Below, one piece after another: positions 49,065-60,958 of a stretch of 64,000 nt of DNA. Within the stretch, counting starts at the first letter, position 1. The number at the start of each line of letters is the position of its first letter. This DNA is from Scytalidium lignicola (taxonomy: Eukaryota; Ascomycota; Leotiomycetes): assembly GCA_002812745.2 (NCBI GenBank), contig NCSJ02000059.1, forward strand, positions 62,001-126,000, given 5' to 3'. The notes under the pieces were generated by a model that was not told where the DNA came from, ran no database searches, and worked only from the letters and a program-made list of their open reading frames with translations. Position numbers and translations under genes: made by a program.

Positions 49065-50918
49065 ATGGCGGTCGAAAAGGCAGCGAGCATACCCGAGCAC
49101 GATGAAATCGTGAAAGGGGAAGGCTCCATCGATGTGGAAGTCGAGGAAAAGGGTGCCTTGATGCTAGATCAGCACGGCTATGCTTTGGTCCCGCAGCCGA
49201 CCCATTTCAAAGATGATCCCTTGGTACGCTCTCACTCATCAATTATTAACTTTTGGTCTGGAATTGTGATTTTTTTTAAGTGAATTAATATGTCTATAGA
49301 ACTGGCCGTACTGGCTCAAATGGCTGGTGCTTCTCCAGGTCAGCTTCCTGACATTTCTGGGACCATTCAACTCCGCTGTCGTCAATCCAGCCCTCGTCTC
49401 GATAGCAAAAACATTCCATATTACTCCGCAAGCAGCATCTTACCAGACAACTGCTGTTATTGTCAGCGTCGGCGTTTCGCCTTTGTTATGGGTGCCATTG
49501 GCTAACATGTGAGTCCTCCTACATAATACTTCTACATAATTTTCTTAGCCCCTTTTCAATATTAATATTCTACTCTTTCAGATATGGGCGACGACCCATT
49601 TATCTAATATCTGCGATCATTGGAATTGTTGCCACGGTTGGAAGTGGCCTTGCAAATACGTATCCAACCTTAATTGTGGCGCGAGTCTTTAGTGGTGTGG
49701 GTGTTGGTGCTGCAATGGCTCTTGGTGCTGCGACGGTCAATGATATGTTTTTCTTGCACGAGAAAGGACTGAAAATGGGTATCTGGACTGTGTTTCTCAC
49801 GAGTAAGTACTCGTTGAACATATATCAATCTTGGACTATATTGATCAAATATTCTCTTTAGATGGTCCTCATGTTGGCCCTATAATTGTAAGTGCCATTA
49901 TCCAGATATCACTTTATTCAATCCAGCCATCAAAGACTTATTTTAGCATCTACTGTATAGGGAGGTTACCTTATAGAGGCAACAAACTACAGATGGGGCT
50001 ATTACGTTCCAGCAATCGTTAACTCCGTTAGTTTTCTACTCATGGTCTTCGCCCTTCCAGAAACCCTCTTTAGCCGCTCTCCCGATATTTTAGCATGCCA
50101 CCAAGAACGAACCTACATGCAGATGCTCTTCAGCTTCCGCAAGAATATGCTTCATGACCGCAGGTTGCACGCTCGAGATTTTGTTCGCCCATTCGAGATG
50201 CTCAAATATCCTTCCGTCTCTATAACGCTGTTGTTTTACGTCGTCACCTTCGCATATTCTACCATCCTCCCTGCCGTCACCATCGCTGCCCTCTTCACTG
50301 AGATCTACCACTTCAAGACTGGCGTAATTGGTCTCATGATTGGTTTACCACTTCTCATCGGCTCTGCTGTGGGTGAGTGCTGCTCTGGTTCTTTTAGTGA
50401 CTGGGTGGTATTGCGGTATGCAAAGCGTCATGGTGGAGTGCGGAAACCCGAGTCACGATTGCCAGCCTCATTTGGAAGTGTCCTCCTATGCCCGGCTGGA
50501 ATCATCATATATGGCGTGACCCTTCAGAAGCATACCCACTGGATAGGCCCCTGTATGGGTCTCGTCATTACTTCGTTTGGATTGCAGCTCGTGTCAACAG
50601 TCAACTACACATATTGTAGTGGTGATTGTTATAAGCCGCAATCGGCAGAGATTGGCAGTTTGTATAATGTTGTTAGACAGGTTTTTGCATTCCCCTTGGG
50701 ATTTTATGCGTAAGTTCTACCCGTCTCAGTCTCAAAATAGAATATTTGCTAATGACTACTCAAGACTACCTCTGGCTGACAAAGTTGGCATCCAAAATGC
50801 TTGGATTATCTTCGCTGCCCTTATCTTGACCTCCTTTATCCCAACTGTCGTGTTATTGTTTAAAGGAGAGGAATGGAGGAAGAAGTTTGGACAGCCACAG
50901 TTTCACAAGGATATCTAG
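49065..50918 (+). CDS. MFS transporter, DHA1 / HOL1-like
   Basis: A proton-coupled transporter of the plasma membrane, in this class exporting drugs, polyamines or small metabolites. Six exons: 49065-49223, 49300-49508, 49582-49802, 49862-49887 (26 bases), 49961-50709 and 50765-50918. All introns are GT-AG and phases close, giving 505 residues. A charged tail of about 50 residues precedes NWPYWLKWLVLLQVSFLTFLG, the first span. YGRRPIYL is the loop 2-3 signature, and VARVFSGVGVGAAMALGAATVNDMF and GPHVGPIIGGYL are spans 4-5 with the export motif. FALPETLF and the long central loop precede the second six spans. The C-terminus is short (FKGEEWRKKFG). It may export a product of the neighbouring oxidase/hydrolase genes, but the substrate is unknown. 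Confidence 0.93.
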
Positions 50919-52486
50919 ATTATTTTGTAAGCTGTTAGAAATTGGCAATTTTGGCAATCCATTAGAATGTGTAATTACTATTAGACTTATGTATATTCTA
51001 GTAGTTTGAAATGATTTGACATAACGAGGTTGCTCTTGTGTCATTACGCATATGTTTTGTCCCCTCGACTCTTTTGGTTCATCTGATAGGAAACCCCACG
51101 TGCTTTACCTCAAAATATTTCTTACCTTAAGGGTCGAAGTAAGATTTATCAACAAGAATCATGAGATTTTAAACAAGGGCTGCAAAGATTTTATGAACTT
51201 ACAGAGTATTTGGCTATTATTCATGAGTAATTATACCCACAATTTTGAGCTCTGAGCATATCAACTACCATTCACCAGACAATCGAACAGCTTAAAAATG
51301 GTAATTAACATTATTACATCCACAATATATAACCATTGGCCTCAAACATAGCTAATGATTATGACCTAATCAGGCTCAGAAGAGGAGATCCCACTTTTAC
51401 AACGTGTTAAGAATTCATATGTAAAGTGCTATTCGGCCGTAAACAGTAGCCAGCCTGGAGTTTAAGGCGCGGCGCTACTTTTATTGAAGCTAAACGAGTC
51501 TGATCGATTGCACTCAGGGGTTCAGGGGTTCAGGGGCTAGGATTTTAAAATCATAAAGCGGGTAGTGCGAGACTAGACAAAGCATTCATATGTATTTATA
51601 AGGATTTTATTAGATTTACTTATTGTGCTTTTAGCAATGAATTGTTAGATATTCAAGCAGTTTCACTGCTCTATGAGATGGTGGACCTCTCTTACGAGTT
51701 GCTCATCGCCTCACCTAAATTCCCTGTAATATTAGCGACTTTCAGGCTATTAGTGCCTTGTAGCGCACTGTAATTATAGCAGGCTTTAGGTACTGTAGTC
51801 ACTATAACTATACCGCACGTAATCACCTTGACTGCTCTAGTAGTATGTTTTATAAGTTATTGTAGTTGTGGTCAGTGTAGCGGTTGTAGCCATTTATAAG
51901 CAGCGTGATTATTAGACGTATTATAACTACTGGAATTATAATTCACCCTCCTCTAGTAGCTACTTTGGGATAGCTGGAATTTGCTAGAAGTGCCTGAGGT
52001 TTTAGCCGGTATCGGTAATTTCATGCTGATTTAGGTGTGGCCTCACGTGTGCTCATATGTTTGTTTCCAATGGCTTTAGCTCTTTCAAAGGACTCAGATT
52101 TAATGAGGTATATAAAAACTGCAACCCACAAACTTTCTCCTACTCGAGCCGGGACATTTCACATCTTGAAATTACCGTTAAAGTTTCTAGATCTCATTAA
52201 GACTCTCTGCAGGATGATATTTCAATGGAGAAGTCGGTACTCCGGCGATATGTTTTACCGACCCCGTTTGATTTTAAGGTCACCGTAGGCAGGAAGAGGC
52301 ATTTGGCGCAACCGACCAGGAGCTCCTGAACGAGATATAGCAGTATTAGGGTGGAAACTTCCCTAGTTCTGAATATTTGGGTTTGCCTGCTTCTCTTTAA
52401 CACTAGTACGGTGCTTATGATGTTTTGATAACTCCTTACACCAACCACACCGACAATTCCTTGAGCGCATCCCAAATGTTGTCAGA
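50919..52486. other. Intergenic, AT-rich with short repeats
   Basis: About 1.6 kb. It has three tandem CAGGGG(TT) units at 51515-51536 and, at 51700-51960, a stretch rich in CTATAACTATA-like words. No gene is supported. It forms the boundary between the accessory region and the compact housekeeping block. Confidence 0.5.
51515..51536. repeat. Tandem CAGGGGTT repeat
   Basis: Two full copies and one partial copy of CAGGGGTT in a row. It is short and non-coding. Confidence 0.8.
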
Positions 52487-55400
52487 ATGCTGGACCAGCT
52501 GTCCCCCATCGCTCCTGCAAGAGTACGCGTGTTGCTCTTGCCAACGGGGCAGATACAGCGCGCAAGGTTCTTGAGCTTTGTAGAGAGATTGCAGCCCGAG
52601 AGCATCGTCCGGTTGGGGGATATCAGTCCAGATACACGCCCTAATAGGAGTGAGCATCATCCCCTTTCCATGACTTAGAAAGATCTTGATATAGCTGACT
52701 CTCTGCAGATATGTTCTCACCGCTGGCCTTTCCTACCGGCTCAATAATATACGATTTTACTACCTATTATCCTCCACCTTCTCACCTATCCCTCACACCT
52801 TTCGAGTTATGGCGGGAACCATTGGTGATCATTGGCGTTGCTGATGCTGTGGAACTTAGCCATATTTCCTACAAAAGCAACAAAAGGAGGAGTTTGAATG
52901 GCAATGGACCTCCCCCAAGGCCAGACCACAATCTGCATGAGATATATCAGGATTTAGAGGATGTTAGAGACCAGTATCCGAAAGCACTGGCACACCAAGT
53001 TCTACTGTTCGATTATGTCGAAGGCAAGCTGGGATCAAGTTTACCGGAAGGTATCGTAGGAGTACCACCACCAACAGAATCGAAACGGACCACTATTAAG
53101 ACTATTATGTGTGACATCTCATCCATGTTACTCGCGGAAATGACAACTCTAGCAAAATCCCTCCAAGCCTTGAACACAATTGAGTCTCCAAGCCAGTCAC
53201 AAAGCACCAAGCTCTTTCAGGGGGCATCTTGGTCTGCCGGACAAGAGGATAGCCTTGCGCGGCGGAACTCCCAGTTCTCCCTACCTTCTCGGTCAGACTC
53301 CCCTGTTGGAAGTACTGACCGAAGCCAAGTTCGAATGTCTATGCCTGCGCAACTTCACTCAACAGTGTCAGACTCAAATACTTCAAGTCCAGCAAGACCC
53401 AGTACACCTCTTAGTGCGGAGACAGATCCAGGACCTGTTGGTGATCTTGGCCCACCCAAATCAAATGGCGCGTTCAAAATAATACCTTACAGGTCTGATT
53501 CGCTGAGGGAAGCTAGCCGTGACAGGATATCAATTCAAGGTTTTGGCGCCAATAGTATAAGTGAAAGAGCAAGGAATAAAGGAAAAGGCAGAATTGGCGT
53601 CGTCATTGGAGCACTATACCTAAGTGCGGGAAGATGGATTGACGCACTGAGAGAGTCTGTGGATGGTGCTATCATTGCCAAAAATAATCTTGATCATTTG
53701 TGGCACGCTAAAGCCCTGGAGAATATATTAGTGAGCATGCTTGCTCTTGGATGGAGTGGATTGGATTTTGAGGTGCCTCAGATCTGCTATGTATCAGCAG
53801 AGAAAGCCTCCGCACCGGCTACCCCGCCTCCAGTCCCTAGTAAAAACGGCAACCGGCGGGTGTCATTACAGAATCTTAATGCACTCCTCCCTGAATTGCT
53901 AGATCGGATCTTAAATCTTTATGCTAGAGCAGCTAACAACACTGGAGAATCATTACCCCAACTTCCTTTTTCAGAGACAGTTATTCGGTTCTCCAAGCTT
54001 TTATCAGCAATTCATTCCTCTGGCGGTAAGCTCAATGATAGCACGTTACAATATCTGGTTCTGGGAACTCCTTTTCCGGAAAGGCCCAATCTTGAACCTC
54101 CACGGTTAAATATTAGCCCTAGACGTACGGACATTCAGTCGATGCTTTTTCGGGCTTATCCTATGGCATCCTCAACTGATCGCCTTGCTATTGTTGATCG
54201 AGTGACGATATTGAGTGGTATAGCGTCTGTTCTTAGCTCTATAGGATATAATAGGAAGAAGGCGATGATTATTCGAGAGCTCGTCTCTGTTTTAATACCA
54301 GCGTTAGTCCAGGCAAGGAAGATCGGTGCTGCTGAAATGGGTGTACACCCTGCTGCAGGTCTTGCTGCTTTAGGCCTAATGAATAGCAATACCCACGGTG
54401 CTGCAGCACTTGACCTTAGTGAGGGAGATGTGGAGACAGGAATCGATGGTTTTCTTGGTCTTCTAGGTCGAGCATATGGTTCTATTTCCATTAGTACCGA
54501 CTACTCCGGAAGTGAAAATGAAGAGAGTCTCCTAGATTCGGATGAGGCCATAATCTCAAGAATCTTTCGCACTGCCACTCTACGCTCCTTTGGTAACCCA
54601 GCGCTTAAAATGGATATTCTACGAGCTTGCATTAATCTTTCAGAGGCATTGCCAGATTTTCATGGAGTTTTGAAATTTACCGCCGACTTATTAAGGACTG
54701 CAGGTAGTGGAGTCGCCCCTGGTCCTCATAGTGAAGATGCTTCGCCATCAATGTCTCGGGAAGAACAAGTAAGACTTGCCACAAATATCTCGAGAACCGT
54801 CAGCGCTGCGAAGAAACTCGGGCTTGCACATCTTGAAGCAGAATACTGGGATGAATTCTTAGTGCGTGGCGTTGAACTGGAGGCATTACCACCTTCAAGA
54901 ACACCAATACCGCATACGAGGAGTGAGTTGCCCGGTGCCACGGCTGTTACCGAATCAAGGGAGATTAATCCTTTCATCTACAACCCTTTTTTGCGATCCC
55001 CAGATTCTACAGCAATTCACCACCTTCTAGTTGCCGGTGAGGGTGCTGTATTTAAAGTCACGTTGCAGAACCCATATGAATTCGATCTTGAAATCGAAAG
55101 CATTAAGCTTGAATCCAAAGGTACTGAATTTGAGTCTGGAGCACAGAAAACCGTCATTGGGCCTTACCGAACCCAACTTCTTTCGCTTTCAGGCACCGCA
55201 AGAGCTCCGGGGCCGCTCAAAATTACTGGTTGCCTAATTAAGGTTCGAGGGTGCAGGGAGCGTCGATTTCCCATATTCTCAGAGCCTTGGGCCCCACAAT
55301 CTGAGGTGAAGATTAAGGCAAGCGGTCTTGCAGTTATATCGAAACAGAAAGAACGGCCCGTGAGTACCAGTTCTGGGTCTACGAAGCAGATGCCTTCTGT

Positions 55401-56895
55401 AATACCACCGAAACCCATGTTTTTAGAACTTAATGTTATTGAGAAACAGCCGGTTGTTCTTGTGAAGTCAACTACGTTATCTCAGTCTGCCATTATGGTT
55501 CTAGAGGGAGAACGTCAAAGATTTTCCATCACCTTGCAAAATTTATCGCACGATACGCCGGTTGATCTGGTTTTATTTTCATTCAAGGATTCCACCCAGA
55601 CGCCACTTCAAACTGCAATGAGCAATCGAGACGCTTCACCAGTTGAATTGTACGAGTATGAGCTTATATTCTCACGGAAACAAGCGCTACGTTGGATAAA
55701 GAAACCTGACCAAAGTCTTTATATTGAACCCGGTGGAACCGCTACTTTTGAATTGGAAATACTCGGAAAGCCAGGTCTTACGAGTGCTACAGTCCAGATT
55801 GACTATGCCTACCTGGGTGTACCTCCAAATGAGGTGCAATCGAAGTTGCATACACGCCAAGTGAGCCTACCACTTACTATTACTGTCAATGCTAGTATCG
55901 AGCTAGCTAGGATGGATGTGCACCCACTTATTGACCCTCAGCCACCTTCTCTTTGGAAAGGTTTAGGAATGGAAGATACTAGCGATGAGGAATTCAATCT
56001 CGAGGACTACTGCCTACTTACCATGGACTTTCGAAATGCTTGGCCCTCGCCATTGGAAATACAGCTCAATGTTGCTCCCAACAAGGTGATCAAAGAAGAT
56101 ATTCTCCCCGGAAATATATCACGTATAATGTTCCCAGTTCGACGGATCTATTTAGAAAATCCAACAGCACCGATTCCAGCGCTAGACCCAACCAGGCAAC
56201 GACAATTTGTAGTCAGTACTGGAAGGATATCGGTGGAGTCTGAACGAGCAAGTCGAGAAGCTTTTTGGTATAGAGAAGAGCTTCTTAAAACATTAAAGGG
56301 ACGATGGTCCACCAAGCTAGGCCCACGCAGGGCTGGTGAGATAGAGCTAAGAGGAATGAGGCTAAGCCAACGCATTATCGACGTGATTAAAATTGAGGAC
56401 ATTGGTATTGACTTATCAGTTAAACCTGTGTCGCTCCGGCCTTCACAAGTGACCAACGAGATTTTCACGGATGAGTTTTGCGAACTCAAAGTCCGAATCA
56501 CCAACCGAACAAATGATGCGATATATCCTCTCCTTCGTCTTCAACCCTCCCTACGTATGCAAAGCCCCAGCTCCCTTGATATATCAAAAAGATTTGTCTG
56601 GAATGGTGTCTTACAACAAACGCTACCAAAACTTGCTGCTAAAGATTCAACTGAAGCTACGATTGGAGTGACTGCTCTATGTAGGGGCGAGTTTGAGATC
56701 AGCGCTTCGGTGGAAGAGGCGCGAATCGTTGATATGACGGCTGAGGAAAAGAAAACACATGAAAACAGGAGAAAGAGGGCCGACACAAATGCTATGATGG
56801 ATAATTTATTTGGGATTAAAGAGAGGAGGATTTGGCAATCACGATACCCATGTGTCTTGCTGGTCAGGAATGAGGAGGGTGATGATGAAATATGA
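52487..56895 (+). CDS. trs120: TRAPP-II subunit Trs120 / TRAPPC9
   Basis: Trs120 is a specific subunit of TRAPP-II, the exchange factor that activates Rab11-type GTPases at the late Golgi for exocytic and recycling traffic. Two exons, 52487-52649 and 52709-56895; the 59-base phase-1 intron restores RPNRNMFSPLAFP, giving 1,449 residues. The N-terminus (SPIAPARVRVLLLPTGQI, FVERLQPES, GDISPD) and the block FPTGSIIYDFTTYYPPPSHLSLTPFELWREPLVIIGVAD are classical for fungal Trs120. Next come a Ser-rich insert, an alpha-solenoid middle (from about VVIGALYLSAGRWIDAL) and C-terminal beta-sandwich-like repeats (FKVTLQNPYEFDLEIESIKL and similar). Length is normal for filamentous fungi. The long second exon has no further intron. 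Confidence 0.95.
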
Positions 56896-57301
56896 GGCAA
56901 ATAGAGGTGTTTTGACTACTTGTTGATGACTGTATATTGTATAGAGTACTATACCCGGAGTTCCTGCTCATATAGAGTTCAAATATGTTGAATAATGAGA
57001 AAGGATGAAGTTTACATTATTCAGTTATTACCCAACGCGCCTATCTAAGTAGGCATACTAGTGAAGATTGTGTATTTCTAAGTTCGGAAGAGAGGGGAAC
57101 ACAGGCGTGACAGGGCCTTATCCCTCTATTTCACATTGAGATTCTAGATGATTGGTGCTTAAGAGTGCGACTCTTTTGTTGCACTCCCCGCACCTCGCTA
57201 AATCTGGTAAAGTCCGCCCCACTTGATTTCTCAGCCTTCTCAACTTGCCTTACATCACCAACCTCAGTCTTTTATGTAGTATATTCATTTTTGCCAACAA
57301 G
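56896..57301. other. Short intergenic spacer
   Basis: This 406-base spacer lies between two plus-strand genes: the 3' end of trs120 and the promoter of cwc21. No distinct element was recognised. Confidence 0.5.
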
Positions 57302-57860
57302 ATGTCTTCAAACGTAGGACTTAGCACTCCTAGAGGTAGCGGGACTTCCGGCTATGTCCAACGCAACCTGGCACATCTCAAACCCCGTGATAAAGTCGCA
57401 CCGTACGGTGACCTAGATAGCTTCAAGCACCGCCAACGAAACCCAGATAAAGAGATACTCGAACACGACAGGAAACGAGAGGTCGAGGTTAAGGTCTTTG
57501 AATTACGGGATAAACTCGAGGATGAAGGGTATATGCCCATACTCTTTTGAATGCTCAGCGGTTCGTGGTTGAGGTCCAGCTACTAACGAAATTAGGGTCG
57601 ACGAAGAAGAAATCGAACAAAAATGCGATGCTTTACGCGAAAAGCTACTGAAGGACATGGAAAAGGGTCGCTCGATAGGGAAGAAGGAGTTGAAAATGCA
57701 CCAGGTCCACGAACTAGCTGAGGCGAAGATTAAGCAGGATGATCGATTTAGGAGTGCGTTAGGCATTAGCAAGAATTATGAGGAAGGGAGTCATTGGAAA
57801 AAGCAGGAGGAGAGATTAAGGGCTGCGGTAGAGAAGGAGAAGGAGATAGAGGAGAAATAA
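57302..57860 (+). CDS. cwc21: Spliceosome factor Cwc21 (SRRM2-type N-terminus)
   Basis: Cwc21 binds the catalytic spliceosome near Prp8 and Snu114 and is the small fungal counterpart of the N-terminus of human SRRM2. Two exons, 57302-57528 and 57596-57860; the 67-base intron has a TACTAAC branch site; 163 residues. The N-terminus has the conserved start ([24 protein letters not shown]) that inserts into the spliceosome. The cwf21 helical hairpin spans about residues 52-94 ([21 protein letters not shown], then [16 protein letters not shown]). The C-terminus is Lys/Glu-rich coiled coil. It lies head-to-tail behind trs120 and is convergent with eci1 (192 bases between stops). Confidence 0.95.
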
Positions 57861-58052
57861 TGACGGGAAAATGAGAGGGTTTGGTANTGGGAAGGCGTTG
57901 GTAATTTCAAAACCTTGGTTTGGCGTTAAAAGGATCCTGGGAAGGCTAGCACGGACGTTCACAACTTTGGATATGCAACAGTTCATCTTCTCTGATCCTC
58001 ATGGACTATCGCGGGAAAGTTTCAAAACACTGCAATACAGGCCACCTACTCC

Positions 58053-58966
58053 TTACAGCTTATGCTTTTTTTCACCGCTCGCGAGTTTCCTAAACTCCTC
58101 CTGCGGGACTCCAGAGTTAAATCTTTCTAAGCCAGCGAACACTTCTGCAACATTTTGAGCATCGAGTATCTCTCTCTCCGGCTTCCTAATCAACGCCTTG
58201 ATCTTCGTCAAGCTATCACCAATAAGGTGTGGTCCCAATCTATTCTCAATCTCTTCGAATACCAGTTCCCGAAACTTGGCGTCATCCTTTGTGTCGAAAA
58301 TTTTATTCACGAATCCTACTTGAAGTAACTCCTCCGATGTGATCCGCTTACTCATAATAAGCGCCTCGTTGGCCTTACTGATTCCCATCCGTTGAACAAA
58401 GGCTCTTGACGCCCCTCCTTCGGCGACCAAACCCAAACTCGAGAACGGCGTTAAGAGGAAAGTATGTGGAGTGCAGTAGATGAAGTCTGAGAAGGCGATT
58501 AGTGCTGCAGATAATCCAACCGCGGGTCCATTTAACGCTGTAATGAGGATTTTCGGGTGGGTATAGAATGCGTGCGCGATATTGAGGTTATTGGCGACGA
58601 AGTTCCGAAGCCAGTGGCGAGGAGCATCTGTTCCTGGTGGTAAAGCTCTACTGATACCTACATCGGCACCACTGGAGATTTGTTAGCTGCAAATCGTCCC
58701 CTTAGAGAGCAATTGAAATTGCTTACGCAGAGAAGAATCGACCTATACTTGATTCTTAGATATTGTGATGCACTCAATGCAGGTCATGGTTATTTACCTT
58801 TTCCTGTCAGAACTGTTATAGAGACCTCATCATGGGTAGCAACTTCGCGCAGTGATGTTGATAAGAGATAGTATCCGTCTTGATCCAAAGCATTGAGCTT
58901 CTTAACATTATCAATCGTGACCACAGCGATGTTGCCGCGATACTCGACTGTTATGGGAGCAGACAT
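58053..58966 (-). CDS. eci1: Peroxisomal delta3,delta2-enoyl-CoA isomerase
   Basis: Moves the double bond of unsaturated fatty acyl-CoAs so that they can enter beta-oxidation. Three exons in gene order: 58966-58798, a micro-exon 58742-58727 of only 16 bases, and 58671-58053; 267 residues. The micro-exon is needed to rebuild GKGRFFSAGADVG, the crotonase oxyanion loop. The fold continues with LITALNGPAVGLSAALIAFSD (second oxyanion part) and SSLGLVAEGGASRAF, where the Glu corresponds to the catalytic residue of yeast Eci1. The C-terminus ends HKL, a peroxisomal targeting signal variant; yeast Eci1 ends HRL. It is divergent from pet100 with 365 bases between starts. An upstream in-frame non-ATG extension exists, but the ATG at 58966 starts directly before the first strand. 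Confidence 0.94.
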
Positions 58967-59331
58967 GTTACAGTTGTGCAAGCTGGGTACTGGATTAATT
59001 AAGAAGGTTGACACCCTCCCTCATGGATTTTGCTGGGCATCTATATATGTATGTACTTAGTCCCGAGCATAACCTTGGGATCTTAGCTGTGGGGTTACTC
59101 TCTCCGCCTTTTTTTGCAGCCGATAGTGCCTCGGTCAAACCCATGTCTGCGCCTCCGTACTTTATGTACGTTACGTACATCTGTACTCCACCTTGCATTG
59201 AGTCACGTGAATCTGTCGGTGTCAACCTATTAAGCGGCTCCGGATTATCAATTATCCACGCCCACCCGCGATCTTGAATTCACATCAAACCATACGATCT
59301 GATAATTTATCATCCCCAAGCCAGAGTCAAA
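58967..59331. promoter_or_regulatory. Divergent promoter of eci1 and pet100
   Basis: CCTCGG at 59129-59134, 163 bases upstream of the eci1 ATG, matches the core bound by FarA/FarB-type factors at fatty-acid-induced genes in Aspergillus nidulans. TCACGTGA at 59203-59210 is a perfect 8-bp palindrome with the CACGTG core of bHLH factors. Between them is a GTACGTTACGTAC repeat. Function is inferred from motif and position only. Confidence 0.45.
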
Positions 59332-59673
59332 ATGGGTGGCCCAAATTTAGAAGTTTTCAAGGCACGTTTTTCGTCTCTTTTACTTTTCCCCTTGATTTAG
59401 GCAATGCCAATTCCCATAGCTAACTGAGTTCAATCCCAGTTCGGCCTGTATGTCATGTTCCCCATTGGAATCATGTACTACTACGGAACCAATCTCGACA
59501 GGCGTTTCGCGGTGCCAGATTTTTGGCCTAAGCCGGAGCAAACGAATCGAATCCCTTTCGAGAAAGATGAAATCCATTCAGAATTGGAACGCTTGAGAAA
59601 GCGAAGGTTATTGCTGAGAGAGAAGAGATTGGAGAAGGGACAAGAATTCTCGCAAGAGAGGAATGATTCGTAG
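59332..59673 (+). CDS. pet100: Cytochrome c oxidase assembly factor Pet100
   Basis: Pet100 is a small inner-membrane chaperone needed to assemble mitochondrial complex IV. Two exons, 59332-59361 and 59440-59673, giving 87 residues. The first exon encodes only MGGPNLEVFK. The intron begins GCACGT right after AAG and ends CAATCCCAG, with a GCTAAC branch site; only this GC-AG join gives the conserved NLEVFKFGLYVMFPIGIMYYYGTNLD. The hydrophobic stretch at 11-26 is the membrane anchor. FAVPDFWPKPEQTNRIP is the family signature, followed by a charged coiled coil. Length is typical. Confidence 0.93.
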
Positions 59674-59963
59674 GATTCTGGAACGACCTAGTGTGGGATC
59701 AACCACTGTGATATTAATAGTCATGAGAAGAATCTGGGAGTTTGTATATGAGATAGTCTTCATTCTACTCTGGATATAAGGCGTTCTGGTTATAAATACA
59801 AGGGCAGTGGCTCCAGCACGGCGTGGACATGCATGCCAACATGTATAAATACACGCATCATAAAAGCCAGGAGCATACAGTAAATGGATCTATTGTTTCT
59901 ATTGTACACTTTCTTTATGGTGGAGATTTAATACACTCTATGTCTATATTACAGCTTTTAATC

Positions 59964-60958
59964 TCAAGCCGCGAGCTTGCTCTGCAATTCCTCCCACGCC
60001 TCGTCTTCAATACCTCCCTGTGCAACATTGGCATAAACCCCCTCCACACTGGTATTTTCTTGAAGTGCGTCTACAAATTCTGATAGAGCTTTCACTGCTT
60101 CAGTAGAATCTAGCTTGACCTTTGTATCCTCATTTGCATCCCAAATGATTTCCGAGCTCTGGACTTTCAAATCCAAACTCTTCATCAGAGCTTGCGCTGC
60201 CGAGGTAGTAGCCTGCGGCTCCGTCCAGACAACAACGTTTCCATCTTCGTCGGTTTCGACATCTTCAGCACCCGCCTCAATGGCTTCGTCAAGAACTTCA
60301 TCGACTCCTAGGTTTCGCTCGTCTTTCTCGAAGGACACTCTCCCTTTCTTCGTAAAAAGGTAGCTTGTTGGGGATACTGTCCCTCCATGGCTCTTAACCA
60401 GATATCGCAATTCCATTAACGACCTGGCTCTGTTGTCTGTCTCAATGTCTATAACCATAGCTACTTGAGATGGCATTATAACCTCCAGTGTTAAATTCTC
60501 GAGAGCTGCCCCAGATGTTGAGCGCCCTTGACCGCGAGCTATCGCTGCTTCCATAGATGCTTTTGGAAAGCCAGCTATTATAATGTGAGTAAATAGGTTG
60601 TGAAGACATTGGAAGTGAGATTGTACCCAATCAAGTACCTTTCTTCGCGTTTGCTAGGATAGTTGCCAGTCGTGGATTCGAATTTGGATCTCCTCCATAG
60701 ACTAGTAATCAATCAGCAAATTGATTAAACTTCTCAGGAAGTATCAAGTTTACGTTTGGAGGCTAGAGCTATCTCATGCGAAAACATCGATCTCTGCTGA
60801 TTCTTCTTCGCATCCACGCCCATTTTGTCATGCTTGATTTTGCTCCATCTGTTGTGCCCTGACTGGGTAGCTGAGGTGGTGGAAAACGGAAGACATTGAA
60901 CACAAATAGATTCCCGCTGACGAGCCAAAGCTCTAATCCCTCTCGAGAATGCAGCCAT
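59964..60958 (-). CDS. taco1: TACO1 / YebC-family mitochondrial translation factor
   Basis: YebC/TACO1 proteins bind the mitochondrial ribosome and help translation, in animals mainly of COX1. Three exons in gene order: 60958-60754, 60701-60639 (63 bases) and 60574-59964; all introns GT-AG; 292 residues. The N-terminus is a basic, hydroxylated presequence (MAAFSRGIRALARQRE) for mitochondrial import. It is followed by the hallmark SGHNRWSKIKHDKMGVDAKKNQQRS and, across two introns, EIALASKLYGGDPNSNPRLATILANAKKAGFPKASMEAAIARG. The later domains (VMVIDIETDNRARSLMELRYLVKSHGG, LFTKKGRV, AIEAGAEDVE) fit the three-domain YebC fold. It lies next to pet100, another complex IV gene, and is convergent with it; co-location may be chance. 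Confidence 0.94.

Noticed and set aside
52037..52288. Open frame before trs120
   Set aside because: Short and unordered, ends before the trs120 start in a different phase, and does not extend the known N-terminus.
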